Source: Paramecium tetraurelia
Lineage: Eukaryota; Ciliophora; Oligohymenophorea; Peniculida; Parameciidae
Assembly (NCBI RefSeq): GCF_000165425.1
Contig: NW_001799641.1
Location: forward strand, 315,027-379,026
Direction of reading: 5' to 3'
Length of the DNA stretch: 64,000 nucleotides
Of this stretch, positions 1-11,662 are shown one piece after another. The position numbers and the translations under genes are program-made. The number at the start of each line of letters is the position of its first letter. Position 1 is the stretch's first letter. The notes below the pieces were generated by a model. That model worked only from the letters and a program-made list of their open reading frames with translations, did not search any database and was not told the DNA's origin.

Positions 1-1
1 T

Positions 2-1066
2 ACATTAAGATAAGAAATGGTAATAATTCTAATCTATTTAAAGCATTCTTTATTGGAAATTCATTAAAATTGTAGCGATTTTACAATATTTACTAAGAGT
101 GGTACCTAATATGCCTTACATAAGAGTCTTATAAAAGTTAGATGCCCAATTTTATTGTAGTTTCAAAATCTGCAGTTTTCAGATATTCTGGTTTAAATCC
201 TGATAAAATACATTTATAAAGCAGAGTTAGCTTTGGATTTACTTAGTAAAGTTGAGATTAGAGAGGCTCTTTAATTTAGTGCTTTCATTTCTGATGAATT
301 GTTTGCCACTGCCATTATTTAATATTTCCTGATTGATTCAAGAGGCTAAAGCGATTATGATTTTATTGAAAAAGAGTTGTAACAAATTCAAGGTAAAGGC
401 AATTCTAGTGCACAGATTAATTTTCTATTGAAAAGTGTTTTGTAGATATTAGAATAGAGAAAACAAAAATAATTAGTCAATTTATTTCAACAACAAAGAA
501 TCATATTTAACAATGTTTCTAATTAAATAGTAATGAAATTTTATCAAGATATGAGAAAGTTATAGTATCATTCTGAAACTGATACAATAATTACTGCATA
601 GGATAAATAAATAAATGTACATTCATTTGTATTGGTTGCAAGATCAGAATACTTTAGAGAAATGATCCATTTTGAGAATGGAGTAATTCAGCAAATCTAG
701 GTTGACTTTGATCCATAGATTTTATAAAATATAATCAACTATCTTTATTGTGGATACTAGGCATTGTAAAGGTAAAATGAAGGGAATTTCGATCATTTAA
801 TCAATGCATTCAAAGCATCTAGTTATTTCATGTTGAGTAACTAAACATTTCTATACTTGATCTAAGAAGGAATGGCTGAATTTATAAGTAAAGACAATGT
901 ATTTGATTTGGCTGAATTAGCAGAGCAATTGAATGCAACATATTTACTTTATGAATGTTGTACTTTTATTTCTGAAAACCTAAAAGGAGTATCTTTATCA
1001 GATTTGAGAAAACTATCAAAAGAAGTATTAATTCGTGTTCTTGAAGTAATAGGATAGAAATAATGA
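2..1066 (+). CDS. Tandem BTB/POZ-domain protein, 5' partial
   Basis: The frame is already open at the window edge and runs to TGA at 1064-1066, so the N-terminus lies upstream. Two BTB/POZ modules can be seen. The first covers about codons 20-75 (motif CSDFTIFTKSG...YALHKSLI). The second starts near base 590 (DTIITAQDKQINVHSFVLVA, then YFREMI and a final YLYCGY). Each is followed by a helical stretch. BTB domains dimerise and often bind Cullin-3; tandem pairs occur in IBtk-like and Rho-BTB proteins, often with RCC1 or ankyrin repeats, which could lie outside the window. Many in-frame TAA/TAG codons read as Gln, and no intron is needed in this part. It converges on the next gene with 32 bp between stops. 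Confidence 0.85.
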
Positions 1067-1098
1067 ATATATAATTAACATTATCAAAATTTAAAGTT

Positions 1099-2377
1099 TC
1101 AGTATAAAGTGGGTTTCTACATTTCTTTATGGTACTAGATAAATATTAATGAATACAAAAAAGTCTGCAGTTTTTCTGGGGATTAGATTTCCATCCTTTC
1201 TAACTTATAGAACACTAGTTTTATTTTGCATCAAAGATTTAAGATTGTTGTACAATTACACTGCTTCTTCGATCTAGGCTTCAACGCATTTATTTTTAGA
1301 AAAGCTTATCTAACTATTGTATGATTCCTTATGCTAATGAAACTAATTAAATGGATAAACTTACATAAGAAGTACTGTTATTTTTAGTAGAACTACACTC
1401 CACAGGAATTGAATTAAATTGGACTTTCAAAATAGATTTAACAGGAGTACTCTATTTCTTTTCATAAGTTGGAGTATCTTATTTAGATTGACTTCTATTA
1501 ATTTAGATAATAGGTTTAGGTATTTTCCTTTCGCTTTATACAATTTTGTTGGTCATATCTTTATTTTCAGATTCAACTGTATTTGTCTTGTTTATTGATT
1601 GATTGATTTTCTTTTCAGATGCACTCCTTAACTATAAAAAATTGTATTGTGTCTTGGGAGGTTGAGGTAGTTTCTTCAAACTGGAGCTTCTTATGACTCC
1701 TTTGAAACATTCAGCCTTTTTAGTGTAAGAAGCATCGGAAATCCGAGATTCTTTACTTGAAGGTCTCTATCTTAATTCAAAGTATGCTTTTGATTATTAT
1801 TGTTGTGATGAGCTGGGTCTTGAATTAGTTTTCGTAACTGATTCTTTAAGATTTCTTGGTTGTTAAGATAATTAAGATTTATTTAATAATTTCTCATTTT
1901 AAAAGTCTTTAGTTTCTCTAGTTAATCTTTAAATTTCTAGATCCAAATTACCTATATCTCTAAGCAACATCTTTTTGATACTAGGCTTTTGTGGTTTATC
2001 AATTAAAGGAGATTATTCAGGAGGGATTGGTTCAACAGGTTATTATATTTGATATTCGATTTCTTATTCTTGGGGTGGAGTTGGATTCCGCAGAGGTTAT
2101 TCTTCTTTAACAAACTATAATTTTTTAGATGGCTTTTAAGATGGTTAAGATGATTGCTTTTTAGTAGGATTAAAAACAATGAATTCTTGTTGATTGGGTT
2201 ATTGTTATTACTATTTGGATTGCTTTTTATTCTTTTAAGTATTTGCATTTTGGTATTGTTCTTACAAATTACCCAATAACTATTATTTTCTTAAGTAAAT
2301 TAGGATGTGTACCTTAATTCGAATTGAGCTGCAGCCTCCTCTTCACTTAATTTACTATATCTACCTTATTCTGCCAT
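1099..2377 (-). CDS. Unknown Q/S-rich protein
   Basis: I do not recognise a family. The start at 2377 (MAEQGRYSKLSEEEAAAQFE) is followed by a short acidic helix, then a long Q-, S-, P- and K-rich region that looks disordered. Three introns of 22-23 nt join the frame; the first ends in AAG rather than TAG. A helical patch (IGNLDLEIQRLTRET) lies near the middle. The product is about 400 aa. Its 5' end is 69 bp from the divergent start of the large acidic protein gene, so the two share a promoter region, and its stop lies 32 bp from the stop of the BTB gene. Coding status rests on a long frame without TGA and on intron-like joins. Confidence 0.7.
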
Positions 2378-2446
2378 TCAGTTAAATAAATTAATAAGTA
2401 TATTGAGAGTGAATTAATTACAATCCGTTTTTATTATAATAAAAAA

Positions 2447-5400
2447 ATGGTCAAACAATGCTATCTATTGATCACCTTATTGGTGATTGTCCATAGTCTG
2501 AATTATGGAACGGTTCTGATTCAAAATGAAGGGGGAGGACAAATTCAATCAAAAGTAATTCGTTTGATTAATCGAAGGAAATAATCTTCTCAAAACCGTT
2601 CTAGCAGATGCCTTAAGTTGCTATAGCACTTCTTAATGGTCGTGGAGACATTTTTGCAGAAATTCATGAGGTTAATCAAAGAAGGTACTCAAGTATCTAT
2701 TTAATAAAAGGATTCACATTACAGATGATGGCATCCGATGAGATTGAGGCTGAATTTGCCTATTTAGCCATAGAAAATGATGAGAACTATCAAATTGAAT
2801 GTTTCAATCGTATTGCTGTTGGAAATGAGATTCAAATTCCTCTAATCATCTAGAGACCAACATTTATTGGTGTTCTAGCTACCAATACACATGCAAACAA
2901 TTTCAATATTGGTAATTTATTGATGTAATTTGGCAAAGATCTACTTGATGGCAATCTCATTGTTGATAATGATGGAAAATTGAATATGTGTATAATCATC
3001 ACAAATGAGGAGCAACCCATTAGATCTGATTGGTTATGAGAATTATCAAGAACAAGAAGCAGCGGAATTTCATCCATTTAAAAAACAAAATGCCATGTAA
3101 CCCTTAAATATTAATTCAGCTTAGGAGCTTAGTATAAGCACAACAATCCCTTGAAATCACACATCTAGATCAGCATAAATCCTTTGAAATTTGGCATCAT
3201 CAATCTATTGAAATAATTAAGGATTCCTCAATTGAAGTATATCCAGCGCATAGATCTTTGGAAGTTGTGAATGATGATTAACCTAATCAACCAGAATTCT
3301 AATAGGAGGAATCATTAGAAATATTTAAATTGGATAATAAAGACTCACAATCAACATCTGATTAGAAATTAATTGTTGAAGACATCCGTCTCGACAACCT
3401 AAATCAAAATCTTGAATCTGAAAATACCCAACTTGAAGATATTAAATTGGATGATCAACCAATCGTTACTTAACAGTAAACAACTGTAGCTGTATCCGAT
3501 TAATTAGAAGATATTAAAATAGATCTTGAACCTACTAAGGAAACTGAATAATCTGAGATTATCCCTATTGGCGATTAATAATAATAAGTTGAATAATCAG
3601 AATAATAATAATAAGAAACTAGTTAATAATAATAGCTTGAAGATGTGAAGTTAGAATCTGAGGATGCTGGAAATAATTAAGAATCATAATAAATTAACTT
3701 GACTAAAGAAGAAGAAATCCATTTAATAACAAACTCAGAAGAATAATCAAATGCTAATATTGAATAAGTTAATGAATAAAAGGATCCTTACAATTAAAAT
3801 GAGGATGTTGAGAATTTACAATCTAATGTTGCCAGTAATACTAGCGATTAAGTGCTCTAATAAGAAGATGTCACATTTGATAACTAAGAATAAACTACTG
3901 TAAATTAATAGGAGGATTCAAAATAAGAGGTCTAAATTGAAGATATTAAATTAGATAATACAGATATATCTTCCATTAATGTTGATGACATTCCTCAATA
4001 ATAATAAGCCAAAGAAATTTAAAACGATTAATTATCTGTTTAATCTGAAGTGAAACCAATTGAGGATATATCAATCGCTGAAGATGTTGTTGTTCATGCT
4101 GATGAAGTAAAAATAGAAAATGTGAAGATCTCTGAATCAAATTTGGAGGATATAGTCACATAGTAATAGGCTCAAGAAGATTATACAAATAATACAGAAT
4201 AATAAGTTTAAGAGTAATAGGTTTAGGAGGATATTCAAGAGAATAATGAAATCGATGGGCAATCCGAAGATGTTTCAGTTGATCCTGATGCTTTCTCAGA
4301 ACCTTAATAAAAAGTCACTTAAATAAATGATGAGGATCTTCTTAAGCAAGAATCAGATATTGATGAAATGATTAGGTATGCTTAAGAATTGAAAGAGGAA
4401 GCTAAACAATTAAAAAATAAAAAAAGAGGAGAATAACAATTAGAAAAAATGGATATCATGGAAAAGGCAGCTTCTTTAGAGAAGGAAGTTAACTAGTTAG
4501 AAAATGAAAGTGAAGAACCTCAAGTTATAGAAGATTAAATAAGTTTAGATGTTAATTCTGCTTATGAAGATCAAAAGGAAATGTAAGTTGAATAGCCTTA
4601 GGAAGAATAACAACCTCCTGTAATTTATTTAAATGATGCTGGAGTCAATCCTGAGCAATAGTTAATAACATAAGAAATCAAGGGTGATGAAAAACTAATG
4701 ATCACTGAAAACTAATTATAGGAAGAGATTGATAAAGAATTGTAATCACAAGAGCAATAAGTGGAAAGCACATCTCAAATTGAAGAAGACGATGTCTAGA
4801 TTGTTGATGCTTCTATTAAGTTAGATGAAGATCATTAAGATATGGAAGTATATGAATCAGGTTAAGTGGATCTCATTCCTGATGAAACTTAATCTTAAGT
4901 TGAGGAAGTCTAATAAATTGAATAGCCTCAAGAATAAGTGGAAGTAGTTACTCCTCAAGAGGATTAGTTTTAGGATTAGGACACAACAAAAGAAGAAGGG
5001 GCTGTTGAAATTGGGTTGACAACAGATGAAGGAGAAGCATTTATTAGAAAACCTAAGAAATCTGATTTCTTAAGGGAAAAATAAAGATTAAAAGATAAAT
5101 TAACTAATGTGATCAGAGATTTTAAATTGGACACTGTTTAAAGTAATTCTTTGGATTCTGTAGTTGAAGCAGATAAATAATATTCATTGATTATTGATAG
5201 ATTAGATGTGCCTGAAAATAATGAATAAGTTATTGTGTTGAAGGATGATGATTATGAATAAAGTCAAATTGAACCAGAACCAGAATAAGAAGTCAAATAA
5301 CTTGGTGATTATTTGGAAGCAGTAGAACCAGATGTTGAAAATGTTAATTTTATCTATGATGATGAATAACAATAGGAATAATAAAACATTTAAATTGAAG

Positions 5401-7736
5401 ATATCAAATTAAATGATGATAATACAGATGAAGAAACCAATTACAAAATTGTTGAAGCCAAAGATGATGATCTTGAAGATGCCCCATTAGAATCTGTTGA
5501 TGATTCACAATAATAGTTCTTATCAACTGATGTGGCTGTTACTGCTGAAGAAACTTCTGCTTCTAATATTGAAAATTAGAGAGAGGATGAAGTTATTTCA
5601 TTCGATGAATTCCAAAAAGAACTTGAAGTCTTAGCTAATACGATTGGTAATATCAAATAAGAAAATGAGGAATCTAAACAGTCTAGTGACTATATTATTG
5701 TTAATGATAATAGTTAGGTCTATGAAGCCACTTATGATGAATAAAGCAATGAATTATCATAATAAGATGAACCTTAAGTTCAAGAGGATTAAAAGTAATA
5801 TTACTAAGGATTTGAGGATGATCAAAATATTGAACCTGAAATTTAGTAATCTGAAAATTAAGAATAATAATAGGAATAATAAGAATAATAGGAAGTTGAA
5901 TAAACATTTGATGCTCCAGAATAAGAAGCTGAAGATTAATCTTTTATGAATGAATAATAAGAATAAGAGGATGCTGCTTAATAAGTTGAAAGATATGATG
6001 ATGCTGAGCCTCAAGATTAATATTTAACTATTGACAACCTTGTCAAGGATAATTCTTCTTTTGGTGAATCTTATGAATAGCCACCCTAGTATTATGATGA
6101 ATCAGATAATCAATCAGTAGAATAATAGCCAGAGAATGAAGATGGAAACACTTTAGAATCTGATTATGATATTTCTGAATAATAATCATAAAATTAGGGA
6201 TATTAGTAATAATAATAGAACGATTATGATTAATAAGAATAAAAAGAATAAGAATAAGATTTTGTTGTTATGAAAGCAGAGTAATTTATACCATAGGTAT
6301 AAGATGAACCTCAGTAATAAGAATAATCATCTGATAATTAAAAAGAAGACGACATTTATTCAGAAACTCCTAGAGATGAAAATGAAATAGATATTATCGT
6401 AGATGTAGGAAATTTGTAAGATGATTAACCATAATTGAATGAGCAAGATTATGATTATGAAGACAATTTTGAAACTTAATAGCCAACATAGAATAAGCAA
6501 CCATAATAATAATAATAAACTTAATAATAATTATCATCAGATTCTATTTCTAATTAGAAACATAAATAAAAAATCTAGCATTCAATTACTATTTCTCATA
6601 ATCCTTAATAAGGTAATACTAAATAGAGTGAAAGATCTATCGAAGTATAGCATGAAGATAAATCTTTAAAGATCGAACATTAAGTCAATTAAGATGAGTT
6701 AAAGAAAGACTTAAAGGAATAATTAAAATAGGAACTTAAAGAGGAATTAAAATAAGAAATAAAGTAAGAAATCTAAGATTCTCATAATCGAAGAAAGTCA
6801 CCAAGTCTTGTCATTGAAGAGAATGTGACCAAAGATCCAGAAAGACCTGCCCAAAAGGCCATAAACAATTTTAACAACTTACTTAATGATGTTGTAGATG
6901 ACACCTTAAAGGAGGAAGGCAAAAAGCACTATTAGAAATTACCAATCGTAGATGTTAAGAGAGATAGCTTTAATAAAGTGGAACCAAAAATTGAATAAGG
7001 AATTGATGACTTAAAGAAAGCATTAGGATTAAAAGGAGGTTTAGAAGTTGTTGATAATAGTGGCAAGAAGTAAGTCATTAATGTTGATGATCTCAAAAAA
7101 GAGAGTGAGAAATTTTTAACTCGTCCAGAAAGAGATAATAAAAAGGATAGTCCTTAATATGAGGAATACCTAAAGAAAGTGACTGAAAAGACTTCAAAAA
7201 ATAATGATTAGATGAGTAATTATGAAGAATAACATAATATGAGAAAGTAGGAGATTTTAGAGAATATCAAGAGGGAGTTAGAAATTAAGAAGGGTCACAT
7301 CACAGTTCCAAGTGATTCTCCTCAAGGTAATGGTATTAATTTAAGCTTTAGCAGAGTTATCACCTTATGAATTCGAGAGAGTTTATTTGGATTGGGAAAA
7401 GAATAAACAGGACATCATTCCAAGCATGCTCTAACATTCAATTGAATAGCCTAGTATTTAGGAAATAAATTCTAATTCTGAATAAGTATCATAGAGATCC
7501 ACTGAGAGAATGTCTAAAAAAGAAGAAGTGGAAAAGGAAGTTTAAGAGTTACTATATGGAAACCAAAAGAATAGGAAATAGTAATCAAAATAATCTTCAA
7601 AGGGTAATTTATTTATTATAAATTTAAAGAGTTTAAAGTGGAAGATTTGAAATACATAAAGGATGATCCACTTTTAGATGCTACTTATAGTGGATTTGTA
7701 TAAGTGAAGGCAAATTTAAGAAAGAGATCACATTGA
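2447..7736 (+). CDS. Giant secreted or luminal acidic Q/E/D-rich protein
   Basis: About 1,714 aa. The start at 2447 gives a clear signal peptide (MVKQCYLLITLLVIVHSL). A globular N-terminal domain of about 200 aa follows, then roughly 1,200 residues made almost wholly of E, D, Q, N and S. This tail carries a degenerate repeated motif of the type LEDIKLD (also IEDIKLD, LEDVKLE, IEDIKLN). A short basic/coiled-coil patch lies near base 4350-4520 and a K/E-rich region near 6650-7300. Five introns (23, 34, 37, 25 and 26 nt) are needed, four of them at the two ends. Standard-code ORFs at 5644-6669 on either strand are shadows. Family unknown; a high-capacity calcium-binding or matrix role in a secretory compartment would be inference from charge alone. 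Confidence 0.8.
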
Positions 7737-7782
7737 TTAATATAAGTTTATAAATTAACAGAAAATAAAATGGAAAGAAAAA

Positions 7783-8038
7783 TCATTACTTCTTGGGCAA
7801 ATCCCACTTCTTTCTTTAAGTAACAGGGTAGTAGTCATCAGTTAATTCTGGATTTTTGATCTTTTCTTGTAAGAACTGCATCAGGTCGAAGTGCTATTCA
7901 CTTCTTACTTTAGCAAATTCTTCAAGTAAGTCATATAAGGATATATTTTTGAGTGTTTATGTTACATTTTATTTCTTTTAGCTTCTAGGTTTGGTAATAG
8001 AAGAAGGAATTGGAAGTCTTCTTCGGCAATGAGGACAT
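7783..8038 (-). CDS. Small basic protein, unknown
   Basis: The second exon is convincing: FAKVRSEQHFDLMQFLQEK and PELTDDYYPVTQRKKWDLPK before TGA at 7783. The first exon starts at 8038 (MSSLPKKTSNSFFYYQ). Joining them in frame needs removal of 46 nt (GTAACA...TTGAAG), longer than the local introns, so the 5' exon or the join may be wrong. The product would be about 69 aa. It sits 29 bp downstream of the stop of the GFA-family gene on the same strand. No family recognised. Confidence 0.5.
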
Positions 8039-8067
8039 TATTGATTCATCAGAAAAATAAATTAATT

Positions 8068-8466
8068 TCATTGTTTAATTGATTCTTTAATTGATTATTC
8101 AAGTCCTTAAGTCACGTATGTCAATTTGGCATTAGACGGTAATTACACACAATATATGGTAACTGCAATCATGTTAGGGTTAAATCTGGGATAAAAAAAG
8201 GATTGCACTCCACAGGTCTTGCAAAAGTAATGCTTAGCCTATATACAGATTTGAGTCACTCATACTTGTTTGGTATTGAATGTGTACAGACTCAGTTCTT
8301 CCATACTTGTGAGCATTTTAAATTTGGAATCTTGAATCAATACATGATGATTTTGCTTCATTTTGCAGATTGAACAATGACATCTGATTACTTCCATCTC
8401 AAGGGGTCCTGTAAATTGAAATTACACCTTTTGGCAATGGCAACTTCCTGAATATTAATATTCCAT
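8068..8466 (-). CDS. GFA/CENPV-family zinc protein
   Basis: About 123 aa after removing one 27-nt intron. The start at 8466 gives MEYQYSGSCHCQKVQFQF, then RCHCSICK and, after the intron, HYFCKTCGVQSFFYPR. This is the cysteine pattern of the GFA superfamily (CHC...CxxC...CxxCG), named for the glutathione-dependent formaldehyde-activating fold and shared with vertebrate centromere protein V. The cysteines bind two zinc ions. The length is typical of single-domain family members. Substrate or partner cannot be read from sequence. Its ATG is only 18 bp from the divergent ATG of the next gene. Confidence 0.85.
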
Positions 8467-8484
8467 TTTCTTATTTTATTATAT
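8467..8484. promoter_or_regulatory. 18-bp divergent intergenic region
   Basis: Only 18 bp of pure A/T-rich sequence separate two divergent ATG codons (8466 minus, 8485 plus). Both genes need transcription starts here or within the other gene. No recognisable motif. Confidence 0.4.
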
Positions 8485-9142
8485 ATGTAATCAGTGAGCT
8501 AAATCTCTAAATCTGATCCAACTCGTTATGGTGATTCATTTAAACCTACTGCAAAGAAAATGACTCATCGTTTGCTTTCACATTGCGATAGTGAGATGAC
8601 ACTTAAGAAAATGGACTTTACTTTGGCAGGAAATGGTAAACATGTCCCAGATTATAACATCAAATCAACTTAAGTAGAGACAAAGCAAATAGAACCATTC
8701 AAAATCAAGGATTTCATACCATAAATCAACCCATCAATCAAGGGGGAATTGAGTCGTCTAAATAAGAACAACTTTTTAGACTTCCTCTTAATATAAAAAG
8801 CTGGCAAAGTAAATATGACTAATTCATTATTGATAGTCAGGGGATCAGAAGTTCTTTGATCTATTGATTTAAGAATACAACTTTGACCCTTTTAAAAAAA
8901 CATTGAAGATGCAAGACAATAAATAATAAATTCAATATCTTCAAAAACGAGACGAAAGAGAAGAACAAATTGCTTTGCAAGTCAAGCAATTTTATAAACA
9001 TATGCAACACAAAAGAAGTGGCACAATCAATGATTAGCCTTTAGACCGAATGATCATAGAAAAAAATAATTATTTGATCCAAAAACTTCCACGCTTTAGA
9101 GCTAAATTAGAGGCTTTGTAAGGAAAAAATGATTATATATGA
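8485..9142 (+). CDS. Unknown conserved-looking protein
   Basis: About 208 aa with one 28-nt intron. It begins MQSVSQISKSDPTRYGDSFK and contains a helical C-terminal half with a K/E-rich stretch (YLQKRDEREEQIALQVKQFY). If the ATG at 8485 is wrong, the next in-frame ATG is at about 8554. The stop at 9140-9142 abuts the stop of the converging gene with no base between them. No family recognised; coding status is supported by the spliced frame and by normal codon use. Confidence 0.7.
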
Positions 9143-9562
9143 TCAAAATATAGTAGAAGTAGTGTACTTATGAGTTGGGATGTAACCATGGTTTCGACGA
9201 ATAATTTTTTCGATTTCAAATATCACATGTATGTCAGTGTTTCGAACCTTAGGTTTAGTATGATGAGGTTTCATTTTTATTAATGAGAGTTATGGCAAAA
9301 AGTGTTTTTCATTTGAAGATTCCTTAATCTTTATGAATTTGTTGATATATTGTTATTTTACTGCTTGTCTTGGTGATAAACTATTCAATTTTAACTTAGG
9401 TAATTCACTTTTCTTTGCTGTTAATATCGTATGTATTGTATGATGAGTCTCTTTTATTTCTGTCTTTTCTTTATGTAATGGTACTGTAATCTAACTATGA
9501 TATCGTGAACGAGGTCTATAATCATCACTGCACCAAGGACTTAAGTCTTCATCAAAGTACAT
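9143..9562 (-). CDS. Small unknown protein
   Basis: 139 aa, single exon, start MYFDEDLSPWCSDDYRPRSR at 9562 and TGA at 9143-9145. Lys/His-rich and basic in the second half (KMKPHHTKPKVRNTD). The opening acidic block followed by SPW resembles the start of another unknown gene in this window at 34313 (IEDEFDVEDVSPW), though the rest does not match. Family unknown. Confidence 0.65.
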
Positions 9563-10132
9563 TTATTTATCAAATTATTAATATTATGTCTGAAAATTTT
9601 ATATATTTATTTTCCCCACATTTGAGACACAACATAAAAATGTAGAAACCAATCAATAAATTAATATTATTCTAATTTTAGAAGGAAGGAATAATTTCTT
9701 ATAATTAGTTATTAACAAATTTAACAGATTAAGTTGATACATTAATGTTTCTCCGATATCATTAATTGAAGACAATGATTTTGAGTAATTTAAATTAAAT
9801 TCCAATTTAATAGTTATTTTCTTGGTAAGAATACATTAATTTGATTTTAATTATGTAAGAACTTCACGTTAAATTAATCCTAATTATTTTAAATTAAAGA
9901 TAACACTGATTCAATTGAAATCAATATAATGTGATTACTTTGAATATCTTTATAAATTTCCTATTTTGAAATTCTACCAAGTTCTAATTAAATTGAATTT
10001 AAATTTGTTAACTTAGGAATATCATAATGAATTATATTAATTAAGAATATAGTTAGTGAAATCTCTGACTTTACATTATATTCAATATTTACATAAATTT
10101 AATATTTATATAACAGCAATATATTTTGAATA
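9563..10132. other. AT-rich intergenic region
   Basis: 570 bp between divergent genes, long for this window. I see no ORF of note in either strand with the ciliate code, no tRNA-like fold and no repeat beyond simple A/T tracts. It probably holds the two promoters. Confidence 0.5.
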
Positions 10133-11632
10133 ATGATAAGTTTAGATGAGATGGAGTCAGTTGCTAATTCATTTCGCAAAAAGCCAAAGAAAAATACATC
10201 AATGTAAATACAAACAGATGATACGATGGCCATGTTAGAAATTTTAGAAGCGGATATGAATAAATTTAGAATTGAAAATTTAAGGCTTTAACAATAGATA
10301 AAGCAATTATAAGAGAGTTTAGTTCATTGTTCTGTCAATGTTACGAATACATCTTCTAAATTTATGTTGCCAAGTGAATTTAAACTAAAATATGAAAATA
10401 TGGTCAAGGAAACACTTCCATCGGCATTTGGTTATCTTTTTGATTAGCCAAAAGTGCTAGTCTAAGTTGTTCAATAGAGTTGTCTCTTTTTAGAACATGT
10501 GATTAGAGAAGAACTAAATAATAAGACTTCACAAGTTGCTTCAATTCTTGGAATAAATTGTTAAGGATTATTCAGTCTTTTATAAAAGTTATATTAAGAT
10601 AATTACTAAAGTGTTTTAGGATTCAATGAAACAACAATAAACAAATTAAAATCACATTCTGAAAATTGAACATCAAAAACATAGATGAATTTATAGAAGA
10701 AGATAATGATGATCTGATTGAATGGATGAAATAATATTGGCTATTATTATCTTATATAATTCTGAGTGATTAAGAGATTAACATAGGTTTCAGTAGAGTG
10801 ATTTACGAAATAGTGTCATATCAAAAGAATGAATATTATTGTGTTGATGGTTTTGGTAAGGAAGGAGCGAAAAGTTTGGTCATTCTCCCTCCGATTATGA
10901 GAAAGAATCAATCCTTCAATGGAGTCAAACATGCAGTGTTGATTTTACCAAACAATTTCGATTGTTCAATATTTAGTTAAGAGAGCAATTTATAGGATAC
11001 TATTTAAGAGTTGAAGTCCTATAATTCACCGAAATAACTTACTATTCCTCAAGAGATTAAGGTTATTGAGGAGACTAAGAGAAGTAGTTTATAATATAGT
11101 GCAAGAGAGAACACATTTTAAAGCCAAGGATCTGAAAAATTTGATACTTTTGAGGAATGCAGAATTAAACCATAACAAAAGTAACCATTAAAATCAATGA
11201 AGGAAACTCTTAATAAATTAAACTAATATAATAATAGCAGCAATAATTAATCATTCAAAGAGATTTCAAAACTGCTTAAGCAAGACTCGAAAGACAATAG
11301 CAAATTTAGGTAAATTATTACTCATATTTAGTTAGTTAAACTATATTTAAAATAAGATTAGCGATAAAAATTGGAGTAGGATTCTAGCTAATAAAAGAAA
11401 CAAAGAAAACAATCAGCATCTCAATCAATCTTAATAACAAACACCTTAATTAACTATACAATAATTTATAAAGAAGATTAAGATAGATTTCTCTCGTCCT
11501 CTGAAGAGTCGTCATGAAGAATCAAAGTTCATTAAGTCACAATAGGATAGTTTCAGATAGAGAGCACAGTCGAATGATGGAAAATTTGTTAAATATTATA
11601 ATGATTCCTTTAATTAGAAGTTTAATAATTGA
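10133..11632 (+). CDS. Unknown coiled-coil protein with one frame break
   Basis: The start is at 10133 (MISLDEMESVANSFRKKPKK). A coiled coil covers about residues 35-65 and a helical domain follows (SVLGFNETTINKLKSH). The frame then hits TGA, but adding one A to the four-A run at 10662-10665 continues the protein smoothly (EKLNIKNIDEFIEEDNDDL, then LLLSYIILSDQEI). One 22-nt intron near 11310 joins the basic C-terminus. The total would be about 490 aa. The break may be an assembly error or a real loss of frame. No known domain recognised. Confidence 0.6.
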
Positions 11633-11662
11633 TTTACTATTATAATTAATTATAACAGCTAA

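Noticed and set aside
5644-6014. Several standard-code ORFs on both strands, K/N- or L/I-rich
   Set aside because: They lie wholly inside the giant acidic gene in other frames.
9563-10132. Possible retained germline internal eliminated sequence in long AT-rich gaps
   Set aside because: No TA-bounded segment with the TAYAG end consensus was found, and no gene is interrupted there.
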